A stretch of DNA of 63,061 nt from Candidatus Accumulibacter aalborgensis. GTDB lineage: Bacteria; Pseudomonadota; Gammaproteobacteria; Burkholderiales; Rhodocyclaceae. Within the stretch, counting starts at the first letter, position 1, and each line of letters starts with the position of its first letter. Where the stretch lies: contig NZ_FLQX01000119.1 of the NCBI RefSeq assembly GCF_900089955.1, positions 1 through 63,061 on the forward strand, read 5' to 3'. Shown here in pieces: positions 10,561 to 20,540 of this stretch. The notes beneath the pieces are model-generated. The model saw nothing but the letters and a program-made list of their open reading frames with translations, was not told where the DNA came from and did not search any database. The translations under genes and the position numbers were made by a program.

Positions 10561-12126
10561 TCATTCCCACTCGATCGTTGCCGGCGGCTTGCTCGATATG
10601 TCGTACACCACACGGTTGATGCCGCGAACCTCGTTGATGATGCGGTTCGACACTCTACCGAGCAGGCTGTGCGGCAGTTCGGCCCAGTGTGCAGTCATGA
10701 AGTCCTGGGTTTCTACGGCGCGCAGGGAAACGACGTATTCGTAGGTCCGCCCGTCACCCATGACGCCGACCGATTTGACCGGCAGGAACACGGCAAAGGC
10801 CTGACTGGTCTTGTCGTACCAGCCAGCAGCACGCAACTCGTCGATGAAAATGGCGTCGGCGCGGCGCAGCAAGTCGGCGAATTCGGGCTTTACCTCGCCC
10901 AGAATCCGCACTCCCAGGCCAGGGCCGGGGAAGGGGTGGCGATAGACCATGTCGTGCGGAAGACCGAGGGCGACGCCCAGTTCACGTACCTCATCCTTGA
11001 AAAGCTCACGGAGCGGCTCGAGCAGCTTCAGATTCAGCGTCTCCGGCAGGCCACCGACGTTGTGATGGCTCTTGATGGTGTGCGCCTTGCGCGTCCGGGC
11101 ACCGGCGGATTCGATCACATCCGGGTAGATCGTTCCCTGGGCCAGCCACCTGGCGTTGTTGAGCCTGTTCGCCTCGACCTGGAAGACCTCGACGAACTCG
11201 CGTCCGATGATCTTGCGTTTCTGCTCGGGATCGGTGACCCCGCGAAGGTGGCCCATGAACTGCGCAGAGGCATCGACGTGCACTACCTTGACGCCGAGAT
11301 TGCGGGCAAAGGTGTGCATCACCTGTTCGGCTTCGTTCAGGCGCAGCAGGCCGTTATCGACGAAGACGCAGGTCAACTGGTCGCCGATCGCGCGGTGGAT
11401 CAGCGCGGCGGCGACAGAGGAGTCGACCCCGCCAGAGAGACCGAGAATCACCTCTTCATTGCCGACCTGGGAGCGAATCCGGTCGACGGCCTCGGCGACG
11501 TAATCAGGCATCGTCCAGTCGCGCCCGCAGCCGCAGATATCGCGCACGAAGCGCCCGATGATGTCGCGGCCCTTGAGTGTGTGGGTCACCTCGGGATGGA
11601 ACTGCACGGCGTAGAACCCGCGCGTCTCATCGGCCATTGCCGCGATCGGCGTCGACTCGTTGCTGCCAATCACCTTGAACCCGGCTGGCAGGTCGGTGAC
11701 CTTGTCGCCATGGCTCATCCAGACGTCGAGCAGTCCGTGGCCCTGATCGTTGCGGCGATCCTCGATTCCCTTGAACAAGGCCGAGTGGCCGTGGGCGCGC
11801 ATTTCGGCATAACCGAATTCGCGCCGTGGAGAGCTTTCCACTCGTCCTCCCAACTGCTCGGCCATGGTCTGCATTCCGTAGCAGATGCCGAGGACGGGGA
11901 CGCCGAGGGTGAACACCACCGGCGGAGCCTTGAAGTCTTCAACTTCGTAGACCGAGTTCGGCCCGCCGGAGAGAATGATTCCCTGCGCATTGAAGTCGCG
12001 AATGAACTCGTCCGCGACGTCGTAGGGGTGCAGCTCGCAATAGACCTGCTGCTCGCGAACTCGCCGAGCGATCAGTTGAGCGACCTGCGAGCCAAAGTCG
12101 AGAATCAGGATTTTTTGATGGGACAT
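10561..12126 (-). CDS. guaA: GMP synthase (glutamine-hydrolysing)
   Basis: A 521-residue two-domain enzyme making GMP from XMP, ATP and glutamine. The N-terminal class I amidotransferase has its nucleophile in GICYGMQ (Cys82) and the FHPEV histidine. The ATP pyrophosphatase domain shows the P-loop [10 protein letters not shown], and the dimerisation domain ends in ...PPATIEWE, the normal C-terminus. It follows guaB by 81 bp on the same strand and is closed by a terminator. A long open frame antisense to guaA-guaB is only a shadow. Confidence 0.98.
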   Translation of the reverse strand: MSHQKILILDFGSQVAQLIARRVREQQVYCELHPYDVADEFIRDFNAQGIILSGGPNSVYEVEDFKAPPVVFTLGVPVLGICYGMQTMAEQLGGRVESSPRREFGYAEMRAHGHSALFKGIEDRRNDQGHGLLDVWMSHGDKVTDLPAGFKVIGSNESTPIAAMADETRGFYAVQFHPEVTHTLKGRDIIGRFVRDICGCGRDWTMPDYVAEAVDRIRSQVGNEEVILGLSGGVDSSVAAALIHRAIGDQLTCVFVDNGLLRLNEAEQVMHTFARNLGVKVVHVDASAQFMGHLRGVTDPEQKRKIIGREFVEVFQVEANRLNNARWLAQGTIYPDVIESAGARTRKAHTIKSHHNVGGLPETLNLKLLEPLRELFKDEVRELGVALGLPHDMVYRHPFPGPGLGVRILGEVKPEFADLLRRADAIFIDELRAAGWYDKTSQAFAVFLPVKSVGVMGDGRTYEYVVSLRAVETQDFMTAHWAELPHSLLGRVSNRIINEVRGINRVVYDISSKPPATIEWE

Positions 12127-12207
12127 GGCAGCGCCTCAAATGAAGCGGGCGGCCCGCCGCCGCCCGCTGAATGTCTCTGGTCAATGATCGAGCGGCGCTC
12201 AGGGTGC

Positions 12208-13668
12208 TTACTCGACGTGGTAGTTGGGTGCTTCCTTGGTAATCTGTACGTCATGGACATGCGACTCGCGGACACCGGCCGAAGTGATTTCGACGAAAGT
12301 GGCCCGGTCGTGCATTTCTTCAATTGTCCGGCAGCCGAGGTAGCCCATCGACGAACGCAGGCCGCCCATCAGTTGGTGGATGACGGCCAGCACCGAGCCC
12401 TTGTACGGTACGCGGCCTTCGATCCCTTCCGGGACCAGTTTATCCACGTTGGCCGTACTGTCCTGGAAATAGCGGTCGGCCGCACCCGCGGCCATGGCGC
12501 CAATCGATCCCATGCCACGGTACGACTTGTAGGAACGTCCCTGAAAAAGCTCCACTTCTCCCGGCGCTTCCTCGGTACCGGCAAACAGGCCGCCGAGCAT
12601 GACCAGGTCGCCACCGGCGGCAATGGCCTTCGAGATGTCGCCCGAGTAGCGTATGCCACCGTCGGCAATCAGCGGCACGCCGCTGCCCTTGAGGGCTTCG
12701 AAAACCATCTGGATGGCGGTGATTTGCGGGACGCCAACACCGGCCACGATGCGCGTGGTGCAAATCGATCCGGGGCCGATGCCGACCTTGACGCCGTCGG
12801 CGCCATGGTCGATCATCGCCCGCGCCGCTTCGGCAGTAGCGATGTTGCCGCCGATCACTTCGACCAGCGGAAAGTTCTTCTTGACCCAGTTGACGCGGTC
12901 GAGGACGCCCTGAGAATGGCCATGGGCGGTATCGACCACGAGGACGTCAACGCCCGCTTCGGCGAGCAGTTCGGCACGCTCTTCGGTTCCCGGACCGACG
13001 CCGATGGCGGCCCCGACGCGCAGGCGACCAGCGGCATCCTTGCTGGCCTGCGGGTGTTCAGTGGTCTTGATGATGTCCTTGACGGTGATCAGGCCGCGTA
13101 GCTCGAAAGCGTTGTTCACCACCAGAACACGTTCAAGTCGGTGCTTGTGGATCAGGGCCTTGCCTTCCTCGACGGTCGCGCCCTCATGAACGGTGACCAG
13201 GCGATCACGCGGAGTCATGATGTTTCTGACCGGCTGGTCGAGGTTGGTCTCGAAGCGCAGGTCGCGGTTGGTCACGATGCCGACGACCAGTCGACCGTCG
13301 AGTACCGGCACACCGGAGATCTTGTGCAAGCGGGTCAGCGTCAGGACGTCGCGCACCGACATGCTTGGCGGAACGGTGATCGGATCCTTCAGGATACCGG
13401 ATTCGAAGCGCTTGACCTTGGCCGCCTCGGCCGCCTGCACCTTCGGGCTGAAGTTCTTGTGCACAATCCCGATACCGCCTTCCTGAGCGAGGGCGATGGC
13501 CAGACGACTCTCGGTCACCGTGTCCATGGCCGCGGAAACGAGAGGCAGGTTGAGGCTGATTTGGCGTGTCAGACGCGTCTTGAGGGTGACATCGCGCGGC
13601 ACTATGGTCGAATGGGCGGGAACGAGGAGGACGTCGTCGAACGTCAGCGCCCTTTGGATTAAACGCAT
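12208..13668 (-). CDS. guaB: inosine-5'-monophosphate dehydrogenase
   Basis: A 486-residue IMP dehydrogenase, the NAD-dependent rate-limiting step of GMP synthesis. The TIM-barrel catalytic loop GPGSICTTR carries the active cysteine, and two CBS domains are inserted at about residues 95-200. The IMP-binding loop with MGSIGAM is present. It is the first gene of the guaB-guaA operon and is divergent from the small DUF4124 gene. Length and motifs are typical. Confidence 0.98.
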   Translation of the reverse strand: MRLIQRALTFDDVLLVPAHSTIVPRDVTLKTRLTRQISLNLPLVSAAMDTVTESRLAIALAQEGGIGIVHKNFSPKVQAAEAAKVKRFESGILKDPITVPPSMSVRDVLTLTRLHKISGVPVLDGRLVVGIVTNRDLRFETNLDQPVRNIMTPRDRLVTVHEGATVEEGKALIHKHRLERVLVVNNAFELRGLITVKDIIKTTEHPQASKDAAGRLRVGAAIGVGPGTEERAELLAEAGVDVLVVDTAHGHSQGVLDRVNWVKKNFPLVEVIGGNIATAEAARAMIDHGADGVKVGIGPGSICTTRIVAGVGVPQITAIQMVFEALKGSGVPLIADGGIRYSGDISKAIAAGGDLVMLGGLFAGTEEAPGEVELFQGRSYKSYRGMGSIGAMAAGAADRYFQDSTANVDKLVPEGIEGRVPYKGSVLAVIHQLMGGLRSSMGYLGCRTIEEMHDRATFVEITSAGVRESHVHDVQITKEAPNYHVE

Positions 13669-13724
13669 GGCCTTTGATCCGAGGTCACAAAAACGTATTA
13701 TACAGCGTGCTCCGTTACGGCTGG

Positions 13725-14174
13725 ATGACCATGAGACGCTTTGCTCTCCTTGCTACTGCGCTGATCGCTGCTTTTGCGGCCGAAGCCCAGATCTACAAGT
13801 GGCAGGATGAAAACAACAAGACCGTGATCTCGGACCGGCCACCTGCCGGCAAGGTCCGGCAGCAGACGCAGATCGACGCGGAAGCGCCGGCCGCCGGCAG
13901 CGAGACCGGCAAGACGTTCGCCGACCGCGAGATGGAGTTCCGCAAGCGTCAGAAGGAAGCCCGGGAGAGTGCCGAGAAGTCCGCAAAGGAGCAGCGTGCG
14001 ACGGCAGACCGAAAGGAAAACTGTGACGCTGCGCGCAGCTCACTGCAACTCATGGAGTCGGGCGAACGCGTGTCCATGCGCGACAGCAAGGGTGAGCGTT
14101 ACTTCCTGGACGACGCCCAGCGCGAACGCGAGGTCAACAAAGCTCGTCAGATCGTGCAAGCCACCTGCCGGTAA
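13725..14174 (+). CDS. exported DUF4124 domain protein
   Basis: A 149-residue protein with a signal peptide (hydrophobic [12 protein letters not shown], cleavage near AEAQ) followed at once by the DUF4124 core [18 protein letters not shown]. The remainder is a highly charged helical segment (residues ~60-115) with two cysteines near the C-terminus. The start at 13725 or 13731 is preferred because upstream residues would precede the signal. DUF4124 proteins are common periplasmic or envelope proteins of beta- and gammaproteobacteria with no known reaction. Confidence 0.8.
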   Translation: MTMRRFALLATALIAAFAAEAQIYKWQDENNKTVISDRPPAGKVRQQTQIDAEAPAAGSETGKTFADREMEFRKRQKEARESAEKSAKEQRATADRKENCDAARSSLQLMESGERVSMRDSKGERYFLDDAQREREVNKARQIVQATCR

Positions 14175-14200
14175 GCGTGCCTACTCGTGCCTGCTCGTCC

Positions 14201-14515
14201 CTACTCACTTTCGCCAGATCCCTTTTTCATCACCTTGCCTTCGGCGGCGCGCTGCTTGCGCACTTCCTTCGGATCGGCAATCAGCGGCCGGTAGATCTCC
14301 ACGCGGTCATGGTCGCGTAGGGGCGCATCAAGTTTGGTGAGCCTGGCGAAGACACCGATCTTGTTCTTCGCCAGATCGATTTCGGGATACTTCGGCAGCA
14401 GTCCGGAGGCGTCAATCGCCTGTCTTACGGTGCTGCCGGGCGGCAGCTTCAGGCTGATCAGTGGTTGCTTGGTCGGCAAGGCGTAGATCACTTCTATGGC
14501 AAGCATCTCAGACAT
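14201..14515 (-). CDS. RnfH-family ubiquitin-like protein
   Basis: A protein of ~104 residues with a beta-grasp pattern (EVIYALPTKQPLISLKLPPGSTV, then KIGVFARLTKLDAPLRDHDRVEIYRPL) characteristic of the RnfH/UPF0125 family, with a lysine-rich tail after PLIADPKEVRKQRA. It overlaps the upstream ratA-like gene by a few bases. This rnfH-ratA-(divergent) smpB neighbourhood is conserved in many proteobacteria. Despite the name, a role in the Rnf complex is not established. Confidence 0.88.
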   Translation of the reverse strand: MSEMLAIEVIYALPTKQPLISLKLPPGSTVRQAIDASGLLPKYPEIDLAKNKIGVFARLTKLDAPLRDHDRVEIYRPLIADPKEVRKQRAAEGKVMKKGSGESE

Positions 14516-14945
14516 TTGGCACCCCATGCACCTCGTCGGCCCGTTTCACGAAGGCATCGACGAAACTATTGGCGATCTGGCCGAACACTGGACCGATCAC
14601 CTTTTCGAAAACCTTGCTGGAAAACTCGTAGGAGAGTTGAAACTCGATCTTGCACGCGTGCTCGGCGAGCGACTTGAAACGCCACAAGCCATCAAGCCGG
14701 CGAAATGGACCATCGACCAGAGTGATTTTCATCCATAGCGGGGATTCCTTGTTGTTCTCGGTGGTGAAGTGGGACTTCACACTGCGGTAGCTGATGTGCA
14801 GCGTGGCCACCGTCTTCCGGTCGTCGCGAAATTCACAGCGCGTCTGGCTGCACCAGGGCAAAAACTGCGGGTAGTCCTCAACACGGTCGACCAGATCGAA
14901 CATCTGTTGCGACGAACGCGCGATCAGCACCGATTTCTTGACCAT
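14508..14945 (-). CDS. RatA/Coq10-like START-domain protein
   Basis: A 145-residue member of the polyketide-cyclase/START superfamily, recognised from MFDLVDRVEDYPQFLPWC near the N-terminus and the C-terminal helix FEKVIGPVFGQIANSFVDAF. Homologues have been linked to ubiquinone binding (Coq10) and, in E. coli, to inhibition of 70S ribosome assembly (RatA). It is read divergently from smpB and overlaps the rnfH-like gene. The start at 14945 (MVKKSV) is the most family-like of three possible ATGs. Confidence 0.88.
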   Translation of the reverse strand: MVKKSVLIARSSQQMFDLVDRVEDYPQFLPWCSQTRCEFRDDRKTVATLHISYRSVKSHFTTENNKESPLWMKITLVDGPFRRLDGLWRFKSLAEHACKIEFQLSYEFSSKVFEKVIGPVFGQIANSFVDAFVKRADEVHGVPNV

Positions 14946-15039
14946 GGCCATCCTCTGCCACACCTCGTGAATCCTGTAGAATCGAGAATTCTAGCACTCC
15001 CCAACCCTAACGAACGCTAATCGCCCGAGAAACAGAACC

Positions 15040-15486
15040 ATGAGCATAGTCGCCAACAAGAAGGCTTTTCATGACTTCTTCATCGAAGAGAAGATCGAGG
15101 CGGGTATCGTCCTCGAGGGCTGGGAGGTGAAGGCGATCCGTGCCGGCCGGGCGAGCATCAAGGAGGGCTATGTCGTCATCCGCAGCGGCGAAGTCTTCCT
15201 CTTCGGCATGCATGTCGCGCCGCTGCTGGCCGCGTCGTCGCATGTCAAGCCGGACCCGATTCGCACGCGCAAGCTGTTGCTGCACAGCAGGCAGATCGGC
15301 AAACTGATCGGCCAGGTCGAACGCGCCGGCTACACGCTGGTGCCGCTGGACCTGCATTTCCAGCGTGGCCGCCTGAAGGTCGAGATCGGCCTGGCCAAGG
15401 GCAAGAAGCAATACGACAAGCGCGAGACCGAGAAAGAGCGCGACTGGGTCCGCGAGAAGGCGCGCTTGATGCGGGAGAAGGTCTAG
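15040..15486 (+). CDS. smpB: SsrA-binding protein SmpB
   Basis: A 148-residue SmpB, the tmRNA partner in ribosome rescue. Family landmarks are [31 protein letters not shown] at the start (the OB-fold) and the basic C-terminal tail [15 protein letters not shown], which enters the decoding centre. No ssrA gene is seen next to it in this window. Confidence 0.97.
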   Translation: MSIVANKKAFHDFFIEEKIEAGIVLEGWEVKAIRAGRASIKEGYVVIRSGEVFLFGMHVAPLLAASSHVKPDPIRTRKLLLHSRQIGKLIGQVERAGYTLVPLDLHFQRGRLKVEIGLAKGKKQYDKRETEKERDWVREKARLMREKV

Positions 15487-15515
15487 CTTTCATATTCAAT
15501 AAAAAGGAGATAGAG

Positions 15516-16298
15516 ATGGACGAGACAGGCAATCGCCACTACCCGGACAAGCCGCCGAAGGTCTACCTTTTCGGGACTTGCCTGATCGACATGTTCTGTC
15601 CCGAGGCCGGCATGGACACCGTCCGCCTGCTCGAGCGCGAGGGAATCGAAGTGCATTTCCCAGCCGACCAGACCTGCTGCGGGCAACCGGCGCACAGCAG
15701 CGGCTTTCCCGAACAGACGCGCGCGGTGGCCCTGGCGCAAATGCGTCTCTTCCCGGAACCCTGGCCGGTGATCGTTCCTTCCGGCTCGTGTGCGGGCATG
15801 ATGCGCCACCACTATCCCAAGGTTTTCGCCGACGATCCGCGCCTGCTGGCCGAAGCGACGGCACTGGCCGATCGGATTTTTGAACTTTCCGAGTTCCTGC
15901 TGCATGTGGCGAGGGTCAGCCTCAGCGATTCCGGGCAGCCGGCCCGCGTCGCTCTGCACACCTCGTGTGCCGCGCGTCGCGAAATGGGCACCCAGGTCCA
16001 CGCGCGGGCGCTGCTGGCGCAATTGCCGGGCGTCGATGTCGGCCTGCACGAACACGAATCCGAATGCTGCGGCTTTGGTGGCACCTTCTCGCTCAAGCAC
16101 CCGGCGATCTCGTCGGCGATGGCCGGCGACAAGGTCGATGCGCTCAAGGAAACCGGCGCCGAGACCTTCCTGTCGGCAGACTGCGGCTGCATGCTCAGCC
16201 TGAACCACACCCTGCAGAAGCGGGGTGACCCCTTTCAGGGCCAGCATCTGGCGAGCTTCCTGTGGCAGCGGACGAATCCTGAAGGAGGGCGGCGATGA
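15516..16298 (+). CDS. lutA: lactate utilisation protein LutA ((Fe-S)-binding, CCG-domain)
   Basis: A 260-residue protein with two cysteine-rich CCG domains, each showing the paired-cysteine motif (QTCCGQP in the first, ESECCGFGG in the second). Together with LutB and LutC it forms the L-lactate dehydrogenase complex LutABC/LldEFG, passing electrons from lactate through Fe-S clusters. It has a good ribosome site (AAGGAG) and overlaps lutC by 4 bp. No lactate permease gene lies alongside. Confidence 0.93.
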   Translation: MDETGNRHYPDKPPKVYLFGTCLIDMFCPEAGMDTVRLLEREGIEVHFPADQTCCGQPAHSSGFPEQTRAVALAQMRLFPEPWPVIVPSGSCAGMMRHHYPKVFADDPRLLAEATALADRIFELSEFLLHVARVSLSDSGQPARVALHTSCAARREMGTQVHARALLAQLPGVDVGLHEHESECCGFGGTFSLKHPAISSAMAGDKVDALKETGAETFLSADCGCMLSLNHTLQKRGDPFQGQHLASFLWQRTNPEGGRR

Positions 16299-16972
16299 GC
16301 GCGCGTGACAACATCCTGCAACGCCTGCGCGCCGCGCCGCAAGGAACGGCGCCGCTGGCGCCCGACGTGCGGGGTTTCCATGCCGCGGTGAGTGCCGCCC
16401 GGCCGGCCAGCAACCGTGCTACGCGCATGGAAGTATTCTGCGACAAGATGGCTTTCTGGCACGCTGAAGTCGTCAAGGTGACGCGTGACAACTGGTCGCA
16501 GAAGCTGCGCGAACTTTGCGCGGCCAAGGGCGTACGTTCGTTACTCTACGGCGAGCAGACCGAATACACGGCTGCGTTGCTGGCCGCCGGCATCGGCGGA
16601 CTGAAGCCTTACGATCGCCCGGTGGACGACTGGAAGCAGGAACTCTTCGAGAACACCGATGCCAGCTTCACCTCGACGCGCGGCGGCATCGCCGAGACCG
16701 GGACGCTGATCATCTGGCCGGACGCCAACGAGCCTCGTTTGATGTCGCTCGTCCCGCCGATCCATTTCGCGCTGCTCGACGCCGACAAGCTCTACGAAAC
16801 ACTGTTCGACGCGATGATCGAGCAGGGTTGGAGCGGCGGCCTGCCGACCAACGCGCTGCTCGTTTCGGGACCCTCGAAGACGGCCGATATCCAGGTGACG
16901 CTGGCCTACGGCGCGCACGGCCCGAAGGAGTTGATCGTCCTGCTGCTGGTCAATGAGGAGGAACTGGCATGA
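16295..16972 (+). CDS. lutC: lactate utilisation protein LutC (LUD domain)
   Basis: A 225-residue LUD-domain protein. The motif TSTRGGIAETGTLIIWPD in the middle and PSKTADIQ...GAHGPKELIVLL at the end are typical of LutC/YkgG. It sits between lutA and lutB with 4-bp overlaps on both sides, so the three products are made together, as expected for one complex. Confidence 0.93.
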   Translation: MSARDNILQRLRAAPQGTAPLAPDVRGFHAAVSAARPASNRATRMEVFCDKMAFWHAEVVKVTRDNWSQKLRELCAAKGVRSLLYGEQTEYTAALLAAGIGGLKPYDRPVDDWKQELFENTDASFTSTRGGIAETGTLIIWPDANEPRLMSLVPPIHFALLDADKLYETLFDAMIEQGWSGGLPTNALLVSGPSKTADIQVTLAYGAHGPKELIVLLLVNEEELA

Positions 16973-18444
16973 ACGCACAGAACAACTCACAAATCAACGC
17001 ACAAGCGAACACCCAAGCGCTCAGATTCGTCCCGGCCAGCGAATTCAAGGAACGTGCCGCCGTAGCGGTCGCCGACGCGCATCTGCGCAAGAGTTTCCGC
17101 GGCGCGATGGACTTCCTGATTGCCAAGCGGGCGGCGCAGTTTCCCGATCCGGTGGCGCTCGAAAGTCAGCGCGGGCTCGCCGAGCATATCCGCAAGTACA
17201 GCCTGGCCCGCCTGCCGGACCTCCTCGAACAGCTAGAGCGTAACCTGACCGCCAACGGCGTTCAGGTGCACTGGGCCGAAAATCCCGAACAGGCCAACGC
17301 GATCATCATCAACATTGCCCGGCGTCACTCGACCAAGCTGATGGTCAAGGGCAAGTCGATGGTCAGTGAAGAGATCGAGCTCAACCACGCGATGGCCGAC
17401 GCCGGCATGGAAGCGCTTGAGAGCGACATGGGCGAATACATCGTCCAGCTCGATGGCGAAAAACCTTCGCACATCATCATGCCGGCGATCCACAAGACCA
17501 AGCTCGAGATCGCCCGCCTGTTTGCCGCCAAGGTGCCCGGTGCCGGGTATACCGAATCGGTCGATGAACTGATCGGCATTGGCCGCGCCGTCTTGCGCGA
17601 GAAGTTCATGACCGCCGAGATCGGCTTGTCCGGAGTGAACTTCGCCGTCGCCGAAACCGGCACCCTGTGCCTGGTCGAGAATGAAGGCAACGGCCGCATG
17701 TGCACCACCGTTCCCGGCGTGCATATCGCGATTACCGGCATCGAGAAAGTGGTCGAGAAACTCGAACACGTGCCACCGCTCTTTGCCCTGTTGACGCGTT
17801 CGGCGACCGGCCAGGCGATCACCACCTATCTCAACATGATCAGCGGCCCACGCAAGCCTGGCGAGAAGGACGGCCCACGAGAAATGCATCTGGTGCTGGT
17901 CGACAATGGCCGCACGCAGGCCTACAGCGACGAGCAACTGCGTTCGACGCTGCAGTGCATCCGCTGCGGCGCGTGCATGAACCACTGCCCGGTCTATACG
18001 CGCATCGGCGGCCACGCTTACGGCACCACCTATCCCGGTCCGATCGGTGAAATCATCTCGCCGCACATGCTCGGGCTGGCGGCGACGCACGTCCTGCCGA
18101 CCGCTTCGAGCCTCTGCGGCGCCTGTGGCGAAGTCTGCCCGGTCAAGATCCCGATTCCCGACCTGCTCATTCGTCTACGCGGCGAAGCGCAGCACGACGC
18201 CCGTCCGGGTCATGCGCCGATGCTCGGCCAGGGTGCGGCCAAGAGTGCCCTGGTTGATGCCATCTGGTCGGGCTGGGCAGCGCTGTACACGCGTCCGGCG
18301 CTGTACCGCGCTTTCGGCTGGCTGGCGACGCGCTTCCGCGCGCTGACGCCGCCGATGCAGTCCGGCTGGACGGTCAGCCGCACGCCGCTGAAGCCGGCAA
18401 AGCGGACCTTGCACGAGCAGATGGCGGCGAGAGAAAGGCGCTGA
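16969..18444 (+). CDS. lutB: lactate utilisation iron-sulfur protein LutB
   Basis: A 491-residue protein with an N-terminal LUD domain (SGVNFAVAETGTL...ENEGN) and a C-terminal ferredoxin part with two [4Fe-4S] motifs, CIRCGACMNHCP near residue 330 and CGACGEVCP near 385. It ends with a basic tail. As the third gene of a lutA-lutC-lutB operon it is the electron-transfer core of L-lactate oxidation at the membrane. Confidence 0.94.
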   Translation: MNAQNNSQINAQANTQALRFVPASEFKERAAVAVADAHLRKSFRGAMDFLIAKRAAQFPDPVALESQRGLAEHIRKYSLARLPDLLEQLERNLTANGVQVHWAENPEQANAIIINIARRHSTKLMVKGKSMVSEEIELNHAMADAGMEALESDMGEYIVQLDGEKPSHIIMPAIHKTKLEIARLFAAKVPGAGYTESVDELIGIGRAVLREKFMTAEIGLSGVNFAVAETGTLCLVENEGNGRMCTTVPGVHIAITGIEKVVEKLEHVPPLFALLTRSATGQAITTYLNMISGPRKPGEKDGPREMHLVLVDNGRTQAYSDEQLRSTLQCIRCGACMNHCPVYTRIGGHAYGTTYPGPIGEIISPHMLGLAATHVLPTASSLCGACGEVCPVKIPIPDLLIRLRGEAQHDARPGHAPMLGQGAAKSALVDAIWSGWAALYTRPALYRAFGWLATRFRALTPPMQSGWTVSRTPLKPAKRTLHEQMAARERR

Positions 18445-18450
18445 CCGGTC

Positions 18451-18657
18451 ATGAATGAATCGTCGAAGGTCGATCCGGAATCTCGTACCCGAATCGGTTA
18501 CGACGATCTCCTCTCTGCCTTCGAGTGGGTCAGCGCCGCCGCCCCATTTGAGAACTCCGCTTTGGTCTCGTGCCAGACGGGACGCACGCATGGGGGTTCG
18601 TCCAGCCACGACCTCGAAGACCGTGAGGCGGCTTGCTCGGTAAGGCGCAGGGCGTAG
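18451..18657 (+). pseudogene. fragment of a UPF0158-like gene
   Basis: The open frame begins like a small conserved protein family I recognise as UPF0158-like (SRTRIGYDDLLSAFEWVSAAAPFENSA, then a TGR and a His-Asp-Leu-Glu stretch). It loses the match after SSSHDLED, where the family would continue ELPEDI...IPHKNDLDLG. It therefore appears to be the 5' part of a broken gene. Residues from the Ala-Ala-Pro-Phe segment onward are the first copy of a 78-bp repeat found again at 20421. Confidence 0.4.
18541..18618 (+). repeat. 78-bp direct repeat, copy 1
   Basis: From GCCCCATTTGAGAACTCC to CCACGACCTCGAA this stretch matches 20421-20498 with four mismatches in 78 bp, same direction. Both copies derive from the same piece of a UPF0158-like coding sequence, and they flank a 1.8-kb block containing a PIN module and a TPR-CHAT fragment. 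Confidence 0.85.
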
Positions 18658-18746
18658 GAGGTGCTGAGCCAAGAGAAGCGCATCGCCGCTCGCGATCGAT
18701 GCGTTTCGTACCTTTCGTATCCTATGGCTTACATTGCGCACTACGA

Positions 18747-19259
18747 TCAGCGACGATGCATCGCGGGCGTGATCTCTCCTGCCTGATCAAGCGCGGCAAT
18801 GATGAGGTCTTCGCTCAAGTGGTAGCCGGCGCGTTTCCAGGTATCGAGGATGGGCTTCACTGCGGCGAGCTTGCCAATTTTCTTCGCCAGCAACAGGATA
18901 CCAACACTGCCGATGACCTTGATGTTGCGCTGCCGTGCAATCACACGCCCGAGTTTCTCGTCGATCAGTACCGCTTCGTTGATCGACAAGGCCAGGGCCA
19001 AGGCGGACTTCTCGCCAGCGTTGAGGTTGGGAATGTTATCGAACAGATGACCCATCTCGGGGTCCCCCGACAGGGTGAGCTCCCCTCGCTCGAATGCCTG
19101 CTCGATGGCCTTGGCACCTGGTCTCGTTCGATCGAACAGGCACTCTTCTCTTACCGCAGGCGCCACCAGGATCCTCTTGGCGACCGCTAAAAGTACGTCC
19201 AACGAGTGAGTACGCGCAAATACGATCAACGGGCCGCTGTCGGCCACAACGAGGTTCAT
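18747..19259 (-). CDS. PIN-like nuclease toxin (DUF3368 type)
   Basis: A 170-residue PIN-fold protein. Acidic active-site residues are visible in the opening VVADSGPLIVFAR, in LNAGEKSALALAL and in AVLIDEKLGRVIA, the pattern of DUF3368 nucleases that act as VapC-like RNA-cleaving toxins. The upstream partner gene overlaps it by 4 bp. The pair sits in a repeat-rich scrap region, suggesting acquisition. Confidence 0.8.
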   Translation of the reverse strand: MNLVVADSGPLIVFARTHSLDVLLAVAKRILVAPAVREECLFDRTRPGAKAIEQAFERGELTLSGDPEMGHLFDNIPNLNAGEKSALALALSINEAVLIDEKLGRVIARQRNIKVIGSVGILLLAKKIGKLAAVKPILDTWKRAGYHLSEDLIIAALDQAGEITPAMHRR

Positions 19260-19582
19260 TTCGAGAAGCCGGCCACCTCATCTGCCAGATCAGCCGCCGG
19301 GTAATCGATGACCGCGATGCCAAGTGCGCCGAGCACATCCATGAAGGTCTCCGTGGACATCCCGGCGAACTGCGCGGCTCTACCGAGGCTCAGCACATTT
19401 TCCTCAAAAAGCTTAACTGCGAGTGAAGCGGTGACGCCCTTGGAGAGCGTCGTGTCGTCAAAGGGAACAGCGACGAAAACTGGATGGCCCTGCTCGGCGA
19501 CAAGCGACAAATGGCCGGCCTCGGCGTTTCGAATAAGGTCGTCGCTGCGTTCCCGAAGGTCACGGATAGAAAAGGTGTGCAC
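19256..19582 (-). CDS. antitoxin with Phd-like N-terminus and UPF0175 C-terminus
   Basis: A 108-residue protein with a GTG start. Residues 1-45 (FSIRDLRERSDDLIRNAEAG...VAVPFDD) look like a Phd/YefM DNA-binding antitoxin start. Residues ~55-90 (LAVKLFEENVLSLGRAAQFAGMSTETFMDVL) are UPF0175, a helix-turn-helix-like family that usually stands alone beside DUF3368 PIN genes. The 4-bp overlap with the PIN gene supports its role as the cognate antitoxin and autorepressor. Confidence 0.75.
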   Translation of the reverse strand: MHTFSIRDLRERSDDLIRNAEAGHLSLVAEQGHPVFVAVPFDDTTLSKGVTASLAVKLFEENVLSLGRAAQFAGMSTETFMDVLGALGIAVIDYPAADLADEVAGFSK

Positions 19583-19638
19583 GGCTTAGATCCTGAAAAT
19601 GCGCAGCAAACGATAGCACATTTTTTCGTTGCCAAAGC

Positions 19639-20376
19639 CACCGCGCGCTGGCGATCAGGGAGAAGGCGCTCGGCGCCGAGCACCCGTCCGTGGCCACGAC
19701 GCTGAACAACCTGGCGGGGCTGTACAAGGCGCAGGGCGGCGCTACCGACGCACTGACGGCGAGCCGGCGCAGCAGCGCGATCCTGGCGCATCGCTTCGGC
19801 GAGGGCGCGCGCAGCGAAGGCGAAGGCAGCGTCTCCGAGCAGCGCAGATTCGCCCTCTACTTCGAGTTCAACATCGCGCTGCTTGCCGAGGCGAGCGCGC
19901 GCGAGCCCAAGGCGGCCGAGGCGCTCGACGCCGCGCTCGAACGTGACTTCCCGCGCTACCGCGAACTGACCACGCCGCGGCCGCTGACACTGGCCGGCGC
20001 GCAGAAGCTGCTCGGGCCGAACGAAGCGCTGCTCGCCTTTCTGTTCAGCGGCGATGAAGGCTACGTCTGGGCGCTGCGCCGCGATCAGGCGCGCATGGCG
20101 CGGCTTGGCGTCTCGGCCAAGGCGCTGAGCGAGCGGATACGCAAGCTGCGCGTGCAACTCGACCTGTCCGCCGCCAATGTCGAGGCGCAGCTCGCGTGCC
20201 CCTTCGACGTGCAGGCGGCGCATGCGCTGTACGCCGATCTCCTCGGCCCGGTCGCCGACCTGCTGACGGTGGCCAACCCGGCCAGCCATCTGATCGTCGT
20301 CCCCGACAAGGCGCTGACCGGGCTGCCCGAGACGGCGCAGGAATTGCGCGCCGTCGCGCGGATGAATCTTGAATGA
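19639..20376 (+). pseudogene. fragment of a TPR-CHAT protease-like protein
   Basis: The frame starts abruptly within a tetratricopeptide repeat (HRALAIREKALGAEHPSVATTLNNLAGLY), continues through a linker and the early CHAT domain (LGPNEALLAFLFSGDEGYVWALRRD), and ends soon after IVVPDKALTGLP. There the family normally continues with the catalytic His and Cys regions. Both ends are thus missing. CHAT proteins are caspase-like peptidases often found in defence or cell-death systems; this remnant lacks the active site. Confidence 0.7.
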
Positions 20377-20420
20377 TCGGGGAGCACACCATGAATACAC
20401 AGGTGGCACGCTTGCCCGCA

Positions 20421-20498
20421 GCCCCATTTCAGAACTCCGCTTTCGTCTCGCGCCAGACGGGACGCACGCATTGGGGTTCGTCCAGCCACGACCTCGAA
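20421..20498 (+). repeat. 78-bp direct repeat, copy 2
   Basis: Second copy of the repeat at 18541-18618 (four mismatches in 78). Here it is preceded by unrelated sequence, so only the internal piece of the UPF0158-like gene is present. It directly precedes the brnTA promoter. Confidence 0.85.
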
Positions 20499-20540
20499 TA
20501 CGAATTGACCGAAGAAACAGTCGATGCTGCCGCTACTACA

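Noticed and set aside
10459..13101. 880-codon open frame antisense to guaA and guaB
   Set aside because: Both minus-strand genes are full-length and unmistakable; the plus-strand frame is a codon-bias shadow with no domain.
15487..15515. search for ssrA (tmRNA) next to smpB
   Set aside because: Only 29 bp separate smpB from lutA, and no tmRNA-like ends are seen on the other side.
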